This document shows positions 20,892-29,575 of a stretch of 51,720 bases of DNA, piece by piece. The first letter of the stretch is position 1. Each line of letters starts with the position of its first letter. The position numbers were made by a program, and so were the translations under genes. The notes beneath the pieces were generated by a model. It did no database searches. It had not been told where the DNA came from and saw nothing but the letters and a program-made list of their open reading frames with translations. The stretch is from Xanthomonas euvesicatoria pv. euvesicatoria (lineage in GTDB: Bacteria; Pseudomonadota; Gammaproteobacteria; Xanthomonadales; Xanthomonadaceae). Location of the stretch: the NCBI RefSeq assembly GCF_020880415.1, contig NZ_JAJIUJ010000020.1, positions 77,352-129,071 of the forward strand, in the 5' to 3' direction.

Positions 20892-21275
20892 TCAGGCCGC
20901 GATCGGAGGACGCAATCCGGTCTCGCTCAGATGCGAGCGGTAGGCGGTGGTCAGCACGGGCGGCTGCCCGTGCGTGCGCGCAGGCAACGGGCCCCAGGCC
21001 AACGCCGGCAGCATGGCCGGGCTGTGCCCGTGGCAGTAGCCGCTGTGCATCAAGGCATGCAGCAAACCGGCACCGTCGCGTTCGCCGGCATCGCCTTCGT
21101 CGGCACCGTCATGGCCATGCGGTGCGGTGTCGTCCAGGTGGGCCTGATCGTGCGCCAGCGCATGCACATCGCCTAGTGCGCAGGCGACCGGTGCAACCAG
21201 CACGCCCATGACCAGCACCAGCAACGCCATCAGGCGGAGCAACGGGTGCGACAGGCGGGCGCGAGGAAGCAGCAT
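20892..21275 (-). CDS. Small His-rich exported protein at head of efflux operon
   Basis: This 127-residue protein has a hydrophobic N-terminal signal or anchor (LLRLMALLVLVMGVLVAPVACA). A stretch rich in His and Asp follows (HALAHDQAHLDDTAPHGHDGADEGD, shown here in part), then HALMHSGYCHGHSP. The repeated His suggests periplasmic binding of Zn, Co, Cd or Ni before export. It lies directly upstream of czcC in the same direction and probably starts the operon. I do not recognise a named family. The reading frame is supported by the signal, the composition and the position. Confidence 0.68.
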   Translation of the reverse strand: MLLPRARLSHPLLRLMALLVLVMGVLVAPVACALGDVHALAHDQAHLDDTAPHGHDGADEGDAGERDGAGLLHALMHSGYCHGHSPAMLPALAWGPLPARTHGQPPVLTTAYRSHLSETGLRPPIAA

Positions 21276-21390
21276 GGGCGCAGCGTATAGGGGCCGGGGT
21301 GGTTACACAATTGCACGGGGTGTTGCGTTGTTTGATGCGCTAGGTGGCTTTCAAAGCTCAGTGGTTCGAGCGCGCGGTGCCCTCGCCGCT

Positions 21391-21700
21391 CGCGGGACAC
21401 GCCGTCAACCCGTCCATGGGGGCTCGATGGCGGCAAGGACACCGCACCAGACAGTTGGCTGGTGATTCTTACTGAAGAGCGAGAGCCACGTCCGGTGGTC
21501 TGCTGGTTGCTTGTTGAAAACGCTGCACACCAACGCGACTGGTCCTTGCCCGCCTACCGTCGTGGGGCCCTTGGCGGCATGGATGCCGCCACGGAGCCTA
21601 CATGGACGCACTTGCGGCGTGTCCCGCGATGGTGGGCGGGCAAGGGCCCTGGAGTAAACGCGAAGACCTTGAGGGCGCGATGCCCTCACCGCACTAGAAG
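21391..21700. repeat. Nested inverted-repeat element upstream of the efflux operon
   Basis: The 456 bases between the efflux operon and the DUF885 gene hold no credible gene. They show a nested structure. CGCGGGACACGCC (21391-21403) is answered by GGCGTGTCCCGCG (21616-21628), and CCTTGCCCGCC (21544-21554) by GGCGGGCAAGG (21635-21645). A local hairpin GGCGGCAT-GG-ATGCCGCC sits at 21573-21590. This looks like a Xanthomonas dispersed repeat or a very old non-autonomous element. Ends are approximate. Confidence 0.7.
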
Positions 21701-21731
21701 GTTGGCCGGCGGTCGGCAATGCGACCCAGCA

Positions 21732-23579
21732 TCACGGCGCCGCGCGACCGGCCGATTTGGCGTCTATCGGGCGTGCCTTGCTCTCAGCGATAAAGGCGCG
21801 CACCTGCTGCTCCAGCACCGGCAAGGTGACCGAGCCCTGGCGCAGCACCACATCGTGGAAGGCCTTGATGTCGAAGCGGTCACCCAGCGCCTTTTCTGCC
21901 TCGGCGCGCAGCTTGACGATGGTGATCTCGCCCAGCTTGTAGCTCAGCGCCTGGCCTGGCCAGGAGATGTAGCGGTCCACTTCGGTGGTGACTTCGTGCT
22001 CGCTGAGCGCAGTGCGGTCGCGCAGATAGGCCAGTGCCTGCGCGCGGCTCCAGCCGTCATGGTGCACACCGGTGTCGATCACCAACCGGCAGGCGCGCCA
22101 CATTTCGTAGGTGAGCCGGCCGAATTCTTCGTACGGGGTTTCGTAGATGCCCATCTCCTGGCCGAGCTTTTCGGTGTACAGCGCCCAGCCCTCGCCGTAG
22201 GCGGAAATGTAGTTCTCGCGCCGGAACGCCGGTTGCTCGCCCTGCTCCAGCGCCAGCGACCCCTGCAGCGAATGACCCGGCGAGGACTCGTGCAACGTCA
22301 GCGCCGGCAAGTTGTACAGCGGCCGCGATGGCAGGTTGTAGGTGTTGACCCAGTAAGTGGTGGCGCCGCCGCGGCCGGCGGTCCAGAACGGGGCGATATC
22401 GTCGGGCACCGGCTTGATGGTGAAGCGCCCGCGCGGCAGCGTGCCGATGAACTTGCCCACCTGCCCGTCCACGCGCTTGGAAATCCATGCGGCGCGATCG
22501 AGCAACTCCTGCGGGGTCTTGGCGTAGAACTGCGGGTCGGTGCGCAGGAAGGCCAGGAACTGCGCGAAGCTGCCCTTGAAACCCACCTGCTGGATGATGG
22601 CGTTCATCTGGGTCTGGATGCGCGCCACTTCGTCCAGGCCGATCTGGTGGATCTGCTCGGGCGTCAGTTCCAGCGTGGTGTATTCGCGGATTTGCTGCCG
22701 GTAGAACGCCTTGCCGTCGGGCAGTGCTTCGGCCGCCAGCGTGGTGCGCGCCTTGGGCATGTAGTCGTTGCGGAAGAACGTCAGCAGCTTGCTGTACGCC
22801 GGAAGGACGGCGGTGCGCAACGCGGCCTTGGCCTGTTCGCGCAGTTGCGCCTGCTCGGCCGCCGGGATCTGCGCAGGCAGCTGCTTGAACGGCGCGTAGA
22901 AAGTGGATTCGGTGGGATCTTTGACATCGGCCACGGTGGCGATGGAGACATCGCGCCCGTCCAGCACGGCACGCGGCACGCTGAATCCGCGTGCCAGGCC
23001 GGCGCGCATGTTGACCGTCTGCTGGTCGAAATAGCGCGGTACATCGTTCAGGCGCGCGATGTAGGCGCGGTACTCGGCCGCGGTCTTCATCGGCCGCTGC
23101 GCCATGAAGCCCAGATTCGACCAGAACGAGCTATCCGAATTGAACGGCATTTCGTACAGGCGCAGGCGCACTTCGGCGGCCAGGTTTTCCACCTGCGGGC
23201 GGTAGATGGCGAAGTTGATCTGGTTGGCCGGCGAGAGCTGCTTCGGGTCGATGCCGTCGAGCTGCTTGAGTACGCCGTCCCATACCGCCAGACGCGCCTG
23301 CTGCGCGGCCGCGCTGACATCGGGCAGATGCGTGTTGTCGCCGGTGGTGTCGCTGTCTTCGTCGGCCTGGCCGGTCTCGGCCTGGCGCCAGGCCCACTCT
23401 TTCTCGTAGATCGCGCGAAAGCGTGCATCGGCCGGTGCCTCGGCGGTGAGCGTGGCCGGTGGCGTGGCGGCCTGCGCCGAGGGGGCGGCGAAGCCTGCGC
23501 CCAGCAGGGCGAGCGAGAGTGCGGCGGCGAGCGGAGAGGTCACGTGCGGACGCCTGATCTGGAGCGAACGCCCGATCAT
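21732..23579 (-). CDS. DUF885-family predicted metallopeptidase, exported
   Basis: The protein of about 615 residues carries a Sec signal (PLAAALSLALLGAGFAAPSAQA). The DUF885 metal site is visible: LHESSPGHSLQ, the HExxPGH-type motif, and downstream YGEGWALYTEKLGQEMG with the third ligand. The YWVNTYNLPSRP and RYISWPGQALSYKLGE segments are also typical of this family, which resembles M3-like zinc peptidases with a largely helical fold. It is likely periplasmic or outer-membrane attached. The start at 23579 and one at 23603 are both possible. It is a single gene between two repeat-bearing spaces. Confidence 0.88.
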   Translation of the reverse strand: MIGRSLQIRRPHVTSPLAAALSLALLGAGFAAPSAQAATPPATLTAEAPADARFRAIYEKEWAWRQAETGQADEDSDTTGDNTHLPDVSAAAQQARLAVWDGVLKQLDGIDPKQLSPANQINFAIYRPQVENLAAEVRLRLYEMPFNSDSSFWSNLGFMAQRPMKTAAEYRAYIARLNDVPRYFDQQTVNMRAGLARGFSVPRAVLDGRDVSIATVADVKDPTESTFYAPFKQLPAQIPAAEQAQLREQAKAALRTAVLPAYSKLLTFFRNDYMPKARTTLAAEALPDGKAFYRQQIREYTTLELTPEQIHQIGLDEVARIQTQMNAIIQQVGFKGSFAQFLAFLRTDPQFYAKTPQELLDRAAWISKRVDGQVGKFIGTLPRGRFTIKPVPDDIAPFWTAGRGGATTYWVNTYNLPSRPLYNLPALTLHESSPGHSLQGSLALEQGEQPAFRRENYISAYGEGWALYTEKLGQEMGIYETPYEEFGRLTYEMWRACRLVIDTGVHHDGWSRAQALAYLRDRTALSEHEVTTEVDRYISWPGQALSYKLGEITIVKLRAEAEKALGDRFDIKAFHDVVLRQGSVTLPVLEQQVRAFIAESKARPIDAKSAGRAAP

Positions 23580-23691
23580 GGCAGCACCCGGTCGTGCTGC
23601 CATGGGCCGGAAGTCCCAACACGGGCTGGTGCAGGGGCATGGCTGGAGTGTCGGTGCTGCCCTGTTATTGACGGGCGTGTCAGGGGGACTG

Positions 23692-23826
23692 CCCCCATCC
23701 GCCCTTCGGGCACCTTCCCCCGCAGGCGGGGGAAGGGACTTTTAGGTTTGTCAGGGAAGGACGAGACGCTCTTGGTGAGTGCGGTATCGCCCCCGCCTGT
23801 GGGAGAGGGTCGGGGTGAGGGCCGCT
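23692..23826. repeat. Two dispersed repeat units between DUF885 and rsmG genes
   Basis: CATCCGCCCTTCGGGCACC followed by CCTTCCCCCGCAGGCGGGGGAAGG forms a strong hairpin at about 23692-23738. A second unit, with GGGAGAGGG and GGGGTGAGGG words, lies at about 23789-23826. The copies sit just behind the rsmG stop and may end its transcript. Confidence 0.75.
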
Positions 23827-23851
23827 TGAGACCGGCCGACGCGGCTTCGGC

Positions 23852-24490
23852 TCAGCCCTTGCGCACCACCACCAGGTGCCGCTCGCCCTCCAGGCCGGGG
23901 ACCTGCAGCGGGTGCACCTCGCCAACGGTCCAGCCGGCCGGCAATGCGGCGATTTCCTCGTGCGGGTACACACCCTTCATCGCCAACAGGCTGCCGCCCG
24001 GGCGCAACAGGTGGCCGCCGACGGCGATGATGCCGGCCAGCGTGTCCAGCGCGCGCGCGGTGAGGTGGTCGTAGGCGGCCGGCTCGTCCAGCGCTTCGGC
24101 ACGGGATTCGGCCACGCGGGCGTTGCCCAACTCCAGATGGCGCAAGGCCTCGCGCATGAAGCGCGCCTTCTTGCCATTGCTTTCCACCAGCGTCACCTGC
24201 AGCTGCGGGCGGGTGATCGCCAGCGGGATGCCGGGCAGGCCGGGGCCGGTGCCCAGGTCGGCCAGGGTACCGCTGGCGATGTAGGGCTGCATGGCCAGCG
24301 AATCGAGCAGATGGCGGGTGACCATCTCGCGCGGGTCGCGCACGGCGGTCAGGTTGTAGGTCTTGTTCCAGCGCACCAGCAGGGCCAGGTAGCGCAGCAG
24401 CGGTGCGGCGAAGGCCGCATCCAGGGATTGGGCCTGCAGGCCGCGTTCGAGCGCGGCAGAGACATCGGGGGCGAGTGCGGCATCGTTCAT
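23852..24490 (-). CDS. rsmG: 16S rRNA (guanine-527-N7)-methyltransferase RsmG
   Basis: The 212-residue protein has the RsmG/GidB layout. Its features are [26 protein letters not shown], the SAM-binding [17 protein letters not shown], and [16 protein letters not shown] at the second acidic strand. It methylates G527 of 16S rRNA using S-adenosylmethionine. Length matches the family (about 207). In many bacteria it sits with mnmG; here it stands alone and diverges from a phosphatase gene. Confidence 0.96.
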   Translation of the reverse strand: MNDAALAPDVSAALERGLQAQSLDAAFAAPLLRYLALLVRWNKTYNLTAVRDPREMVTRHLLDSLAMQPYIASGTLADLGTGPGLPGIPLAITRPQLQVTLVESNGKKARFMREALRHLELGNARVAESRAEALDEPAAYDHLTARALDTLAGIIAVGGHLLRPGGSLLAMKGVYPHEEIAALPAGWTVGEVHPLQVPGLEGERHLVVVRKG

Positions 24491-24713
24491 GGCGCGATTA
24501 TCGCAGCTGGGCTGGCGGGCATGCGCGCACCGATCTTTGCATCGCGGCTGGGAATGGCGTGGTTGCCTCGGCAGGCCGTTGCCCTGCCGCGTGCTGCCCG
24601 GCCGCGCCGTGGCTGGCTGTGCTGAACCACCGGCAGTGACGCTGCAACACGTGACACAAAACGGACATGCCGTGGCCACAGCATGGCCGTGTCTGCTTGC
24701 CTGCCGTTTGTCC

Positions 24714-26342
24714 ATGCCTGTGATCGACCCGTCTGCCGCCTCACCCCTGCCTGATTGCGCTGCCACGCCGGCGCCACCGGATCCGAGCCGGCGGCGCATC
24801 CTCATTGCCGGCGCCAGCCTGGCCGCGGCGGGGCTGCTCAGCCCGTTCGCACGCGCCAGCGGCAGTGCCGATCCCTTCACGCTGGGCGTTGCGGCCGGCG
24901 ACCCGTTGGCCGATGGCTTCGTACTCTGGACACGGCTGGCACCCCGCCCGCTGGACCCGGACGGACGCGGCGGCTTGCGCGCAGCGGTGCCGGTGCGCTG
25001 GCAGGTGGCCAGCGACCCGCAGATGCGCACCATCGTGCGCCAGGGCGAGACCATCGCCAGCCCCGTCTGGGGCCACGCGGTGCACGTGGAGCTCACCGGT
25101 TTGGCGGCCGATCGTCCCTACTGGTATTGCTTTCAGGCCCTGGGTGCACGCAGCCCGATCGGCAGTGCGCGCACCCTGCCGGCGGCGCATCGGACGCCGG
25201 ACGCAGCGCGGTTCGGGTTTGTCTCCTGCTCGCACTGGGAACTGGGGTATTTCAGTGCCTACCGCCACCTCGCCGCGGAACAGCCGGACCTGGTGTTCTT
25301 CCTCGGCGATTACATCTACGAGTACAGCAACCACGGCGAGGCGGCGCACAAGATCGTGCGCCCGCACGGCAGCGGCGAATGCCTGGATCTGGCCGGCTAC
25401 CGCAACCGCTACGCGCTCTACCGCACAGACCCGGACCTGCAGGCGCTGCACGCCGGCAGCGCCTGCGTGGCGACCTGGGACGACCACGAGGTACAGAACG
25501 ATTACGCCAATCGCTGGTCGCAGGACCCCTCGATTCCGGTCGATACCTTTCTGGCCCGGCGCGCTGCCGCCTACCGCGCCTTCTACGAACATTTCCCGCT
25601 GCGTGCGCGGCATCGCCCGCACGGCGCGGACATGCGCATCTACCGCTCCTTCGATTACGGCCAGCTGGCGCGTTTCTACGTGCTCGATGGCCGCCAGTAC
25701 CGCAGCGAGCAACCCTGCCCGCAGGCCAATGGCTGGCGCGGCGGCCATGTGGTGGCCGAAAGTTGCCGCCAGCGCACCGACCCGCAGCGCACCATGCTCG
25801 GCTGGGAGCAGGAGCGCTGGCTGCATGGCCGCTTCGCGCAGTCGCCAGCGCGCTGGAACGTCATTGCGCAGGATCTGCTGGTGGCACCGATGCGACAGGC
25901 TGGGCGCGACGGCGTGGTCGGGCACTGGACCGATGGCTGGGACGGCTACCCGGCCACGCGCGACCGCATGCTCGATGCGATTGCCAAGACGCGCCTGCGC
26001 AACCCGGTGTTCTGGGGCGGCGACATCCACTCGTATTGGGTCACCGACCTGAAGGCCGATCCGGCCGACGACGCGTCGGCAACGCTGGCCACCGAATTCG
26101 TCGGCACTTCGATCACTTCCGACGGCCAGAGCAACGACGAACTGCACGCGACCATGGCAGCCAACCCGCATGTGCACTACGTGGACGGGCAAACGCGCGG
26201 CTATGTGTCGGTGACGCTTACGCCGGGCCAGATGGAAACCCGGCTGCAGGGCATCTCCGATCGGCGCGACCGCAACGCCACGGTGTCGACCACCAAGCGC
26301 TTCGTGGTGGAGGACGGCAGACCCGGCGCAGTGGGGGCCTGA
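24714..26342 (+). CDS. phoD: PhoD-like alkaline phosphatase, Tat-exported (first of two)
   Basis: This 542-residue protein carries a twin-arginine signal, [20 protein letters not shown], so it is folded before export. The PhoD N-terminal Ig-like domain ([20 protein letters not shown]) precedes the metallophosphatase domain. Metal-ligand motifs are [24 protein letters not shown], and [12 protein letters not shown] near the C-terminus. PhoD enzymes use Ca and Fe to release phosphate from mono- and diesters. The start is placed just before the Tat signal; upstream in-frame sequence overlaps the rsmG start and is unlikely. A second, divergent PhoD gene follows in the same direction after 171 bases. 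Confidence 0.92.
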   Translation: MPVIDPSAASPLPDCAATPAPPDPSRRRILIAGASLAAAGLLSPFARASGSADPFTLGVAAGDPLADGFVLWTRLAPRPLDPDGRGGLRAAVPVRWQVASDPQMRTIVRQGETIASPVWGHAVHVELTGLAADRPYWYCFQALGARSPIGSARTLPAAHRTPDAARFGFVSCSHWELGYFSAYRHLAAEQPDLVFFLGDYIYEYSNHGEAAHKIVRPHGSGECLDLAGYRNRYALYRTDPDLQALHAGSACVATWDDHEVQNDYANRWSQDPSIPVDTFLARRAAAYRAFYEHFPLRARHRPHGADMRIYRSFDYGQLARFYVLDGRQYRSEQPCPQANGWRGGHVVAESCRQRTDPQRTMLGWEQERWLHGRFAQSPARWNVIAQDLLVAPMRQAGRDGVVGHWTDGWDGYPATRDRMLDAIAKTRLRNPVFWGGDIHSYWVTDLKADPADDASATLATEFVGTSITSDGQSNDELHATMAANPHVHYVDGQTRGYVSVTLTPGQMETRLQGISDRRDRNATVSTTKRFVVEDGRPGAVGA

Positions 26343-26513
26343 GCCGGGGCGGTAGCCGCGGACGCACTGCCCCGAGGCTGGTGCGCGCGGCATCCTGATC
26401 GCGGCGCACTGTGCGGCCCATCGCGGTAACGCGGCCAGGGGTGGTCACGGACACGTGGCGGTAAGACGGCGGCGCTACACCTGCACGCAGCCGCAGCCGC
26501 CTGAAGGACACGC

Positions 26514-28085
26514 ATGACTGTCTCCGATCCCGCCCGTCGCCGCATCCTGCAAGGCTTGGGTGCCGGCGTGTTGCTGCCGGCCACTGCCGGTTGGTCAGCG
26601 CGCAGCCTGGCCGCGCCGTCGGGACGACCCACCATCACCGACGGGGTGCAGAGCGGCGATGTGCTGGACGACCGCGCGATGCTGTGGAGCCGTGCCGATC
26701 GCCCGGCGCGGTTGCGGGTGGAATGGGACACCCGCCCAAGCCTGCGTCAGGCGCGGCGCGTGGACGGCACGATCGCATCGGCGGCGCACGACTTCACCGC
26801 ACGTGCGGACCTGCGCGGCCTGCCACGCGACCAGGACATCTTCTATCGCGTGCGTTTCGAAGATGCCGACAGCGGTGTGTTGAGCGCGCCCGTCCACGGC
26901 CATCTGCGCAGTGCACCGCAGGCGCGTGGCGATGTGCGCTTTGTCTGGAGCGGCGACACGGTTGGCCAGGGCTTCGGCATCAACCCGGACATCGGCGGCA
27001 TGCGCATCTACTCGGCGATGCGCGAGCGCAATCCGGATTTCTTCCTGCACAGCGGCGACACCATCTACGCCGACAGCCCGATCCCGGCCGAGCTGACGGT
27101 GGAAGACGGCAAGCGCTGGCGCAATCTCACCACCGCGGCCAAAAGCAAGGTGGCCGAAACGCTGGACGAATTTCGCGGCAACTATCGCTACAACCTGCTC
27201 GATGCGCACGTGCGCCGCTTCAATGCCGAGGTGCCGCAACTGTGGCAATGGGACGACCACGAAACCACCAACAATTGGTCGCCCGGCAAGCAACTGGATG
27301 CGCGCTATCAGGTGCGCGACATCGACGTGCTGGCCAGGCGCGCCCGCCAGGCGTTTCTGGAATACGCGCCGATGCGCGGCGTGCGCGCCGACGGCAGCGG
27401 GCGTATCTACCGCAAGATTGCCTACGGCCCGTTGCTGGATGTGTTCGTGCTGGACATGCGCAGCTACCGCGGCGCCAACAGCGACAACCTGCAACCGCGG
27501 CCCGGTCCCGATGCCGCGTTTCTCGGGCCGGAGCAACTGGCGTGGTTGCAGCGCGAACTGGCCGGCTCGCGCGCGCAATGGAAGGTGATTGCCGCCGACA
27601 TGCCGATCGGCCTGCAGGTGCCAGATGGCGAAGATGGAAACGGGCGCCCGCGCTGGGAGGCGATTGCCAATGGCGACCCCGGCGTGCCACGTGGCCGCGA
27701 ACAGGAAATCGCCACGCTGTTGCGCTTCATCAGCCGCGCACGCATCCGCAATACGGTGTGGCTCACCGCCGACGTGCATTACTGCGCGGCGCACTACTAT
27801 CACCCCGATCGCGCCGCATTTCAGCAGTTCGAACCGTTCTGGGAATTTGTCGGCGGCCCGCTCAATGCCGGCAGTTTCGGGCCCAATGCACTGGATGCCA
27901 CGTTCGGCCCGAGCGTGGTGTTTCAAAAAGCGCCACCTGCGCCCAACACCTCGCCGCTGGCCGGTTACCAGTTCTTTGGCGAAGTGGACATTGATGGCCG
28001 CAGCGGCGTCCTCACGGTGACGTTGCGCGACCTGGATGGGGTGGCGCAGTTCCGTCAACCGATTCTGCCGCACGGCGTGGCTTAG
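26514..28085 (+). CDS. PhoD-like phosphatase, Tat-exported (second of two)
   Basis: The 523-residue protein starts MTVSDPARRRILQGLGAGV, a twin-arginine signal. Its N-terminal domain has the GVQSGDVLDDRAMLWSRADRPARL phrase of the PhoD N-domain. Catalytic motifs are FVWSGDTVGQG, HSGDTIYADSPI, WDDHETTNNWSPG and TADVHYCAAHYYHPD, so all metal ligands seem present. It differs enough from its neighbour (for example at the metal motifs) to be an old paralogue rather than a recent copy. It ends 16 bases before the convergent PPTase stop. Probable substrate: phosphate esters in the periplasm. Confidence 0.9.
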   Translation: MTVSDPARRRILQGLGAGVLLPATAGWSARSLAAPSGRPTITDGVQSGDVLDDRAMLWSRADRPARLRVEWDTRPSLRQARRVDGTIASAAHDFTARADLRGLPRDQDIFYRVRFEDADSGVLSAPVHGHLRSAPQARGDVRFVWSGDTVGQGFGINPDIGGMRIYSAMRERNPDFFLHSGDTIYADSPIPAELTVEDGKRWRNLTTAAKSKVAETLDEFRGNYRYNLLDAHVRRFNAEVPQLWQWDDHETTNNWSPGKQLDARYQVRDIDVLARRARQAFLEYAPMRGVRADGSGRIYRKIAYGPLLDVFVLDMRSYRGANSDNLQPRPGPDAAFLGPEQLAWLQRELAGSRAQWKVIAADMPIGLQVPDGEDGNGRPRWEAIANGDPGVPRGREQEIATLLRFISRARIRNTVWLTADVHYCAAHYYHPDRAAFQQFEPFWEFVGGPLNAGSFGPNALDATFGPSVVFQKAPPAPNTSPLAGYQFFGEVDIDGRSGVLTVTLRDLDGVAQFRQPILPHGVA

Positions 28086-28101
28086 GAACGCGGCGGACGG
28101 A

Positions 28102-28731
28102 TTACGCGCCCGCCAACGGATGGAACGCCAATGCGGCGCGGCACTCTGGAGTGGCCCACCATTCGTGCAGCTGCCAGTGTTCGGCCTGGCCAAGTTCCGG
28201 ATCGCACCACTGCAGGCGCAGTGCGCCGTCGGGCACGGGCGCATACGCAAGCCGGTGCAAGCCGAACGACAGGCCATGCCCATGGGCCTTGAGCAAGGCT
28301 TCCTTGGCGCACCACAGCCGGAAGAACAACGCGTGTTGTGCGTCCGGCGCCAGCGCAGCGAGCAAGGCGATTTCATCGCGATGAAAGAAGCGTTGCGCGA
28401 TCTCCAGCACACGCGGGCGCGCACGAATGCGCTCCAGATCCACGCCCAGTCGCACGCCCTGGCCCAGCCCTACCAGCAGATAGTCGCCGCTGTGGCTCCA
28501 ACCGGTATCGCGGTCGGGCAGCGCCGGCTGCAACGAGGGACGCCCGCGTGCATCGCGCTGCAATGGCACCACTGCCGGGTCGATGCCCAAGGCCGGGCCG
28601 AGCAACTGACGCGCCTGCGGCTCGCCACGCTCGCCGGGGCGGTGCGGGCGTAGCCACAGCTGCACCGGGCCAACCTGCCAGCTCGCATGCGCTGTCACGC
28701 GCCGTGCACCAAGCCGAACATTCGGCCACAT
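28102..28731 (-). CDS. 4'-phosphopantetheinyl transferase, Sfp/HetI type
   Basis: The protein of up to 209 residues has the two signature motifs of Sfp-type transferases: LGVDLERIRAR (motif GVD-x-E) and FFRLWCAKEALLKAHG (W-x-x-KEA). They lie about 40 residues apart and supply the Mg and CoA-binding side chains. GWSHSGDYLLVGL is the upstream substrate motif. The enzyme transfers the phosphopantetheine arm of CoA to carrier proteins. In Xanthomonas this type serves polyketide-like pigment or secondary products; the partner is not in this window. A GTG start at 28698 is an alternative that would shorten the N-terminus by 11 residues. Confidence 0.9.
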   Translation of the reverse strand: MWPNVRLGARRVTAHASWQVGPVQLWLRPHRPGERGEPQARQLLGPALGIDPAVVPLQRDARGRPSLQPALPDRDTGWSHSGDYLLVGLGQGVRLGVDLERIRARPRVLEIAQRFFHRDEIALLAALAPDAQHALFFRLWCAKEALLKAHGHGLSFGLHRLAYAPVPDGALRLQWCDPELGQAEHWQLHEWWATPECRAALAFHPLAGA

Positions 28732-28824
28732 CGTTCATCGCGCTCGACAGCTGCTTCACGCGCAGCTGCGTTGAATGGCGCCCATGCACCACTTCCGGTG
28801 CACGAGAACATGGAGATCAGCAAC

Positions 28825-29076
28825 ATGGGCATCATCATCTGGTTGATCGTCGGCGGCATCGTGGGTTGGCTGGCCAGCATCATCATGCGCCGCGACGCGC
28901 AGCAGGGCATCATCCTCAATGTGGTGGTGGGCATCGTGGGCGCACTGATCGCCGGTTTCCTGTTTGGTGGCGGCATCAACCAGGCCATTACGCTGTGGAC
29001 CTTCGTGTGGTCGCTGGTGGGTGCGGTGATCTTGCTGGCCATCGTCAATCTGGTGACCCGCGGCCGCCTGCGCTAA
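28825..29076 (+). CDS. GlsB/YeaQ/YmgE-family small membrane protein
   Basis: The 83-residue protein starts MGIIIWLIVGGIVGWLASIIM and has three membrane segments with the glycine pattern and family phrase LNVVVGIVGALIAGFLF. This group was formerly called transglycosylase-associated and is linked to general stress responses; the molecular role is unknown. I prefer the ATG at 28825 because GGAG stands nine bases ahead of it. The ATG at 28810 would add only five residues. A strong terminator follows at 29107-29138. Confidence 0.9.
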   Translation: MGIIIWLIVGGIVGWLASIIMRRDAQQGIILNVVVGIVGALIAGFLFGGGINQAITLWTFVWSLVGAVILLAIVNLVTRGRLR

Positions 29077-29106
29077 CGCAGCGCCTCACACAGCTCTCGC
29101 GTCGCG

Positions 29107-29138
29107 CAACGCCCGGGCCTGCCCGGGCGTTGTCGTTT
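29107..29138 (+). terminator. Intrinsic terminator behind the GlsB-type gene
   Basis: A perfect 11-base stem (CAACGCCCGGG at 29107-29117, CCCGGGCGTTG at 29122-29132) with a four-base loop is followed by TCGTTT. It stands between two converging genes, so it probably serves the GlsB-type gene and partly the GFA gene. Confidence 0.85.
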
Positions 29139-29575
29139 CAGCCTTTCGCGGCAATGCGATCGGCCGGGTGGTGCACGCCGTCTTCCACCGGCACGGCGAT
29201 GTTCAACGCATACGGATTGACGCCTTCCAGGCAGCCGACGTTATAGCCGTATTCATTGGGATTGGAGCGGCGCCGGTGATGGGTGTAGATGCCGCACACG
29301 CCGCAGAAATAATGCGCTGCGGTCTGCGTGTTGAATTGATACAGCTGCAGCACTTCCTCGCCCTGCACTACATGCAGGCCATCGAGGGTGACCGACGCGA
29401 CGATGGCGCCGCGCCGGCGGCACATCGAGCAATCGCAGCGGCGTGGATCGAGCAGGCCATGCGGCAGATCCAGATCGATTTGCACTGCACCGCAGTGGCA
29501 ACTCAGGCGATGCACCGGCCCCAGCGTGACATCGCCCACCTTGTGCGTGCTACGACGCAGATGCCGCTCGCTCAT
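29138..29575 (-). CDS. GFA-family (CENP-V/glutathione-dependent formaldehyde-activating-like) zinc protein
   Basis: This 145-residue protein has the family's zinc motifs. LSCHCGAVQIDLDLP carries the first Cys pair, CDCSMCRRRGA the second set, and FCGVCGIYTHHRR the third, with Cys-x-x-Cys spacing. Despite the family name, most members are not proven to act on formaldehyde. The start (29575) overlaps the exonuclease III stop by four bases, so the two genes are probably translated together. Substrate unknown. Confidence 0.86.
   Translation of the reverse strand: MSERHLRRSTHKVGDVTLGPVHRLSCHCGAVQIDLDLPHGLLDPRRCDCSMCRRRGAIVASVTLDGLHVVQGEEVLQLYQFNTQTAAHYFCGVCGIYTHHRRRSNPNEYGYNVGCLEGVNPYALNIAVPVEDGVHHPADRIAAKG

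Noticed and set aside
21391..21700. Inverted repeats considered as an insertion sequence
   Set aside because: No transposase frame lies between the arms and no target duplication is visible, so it is kept as a repeat element only.
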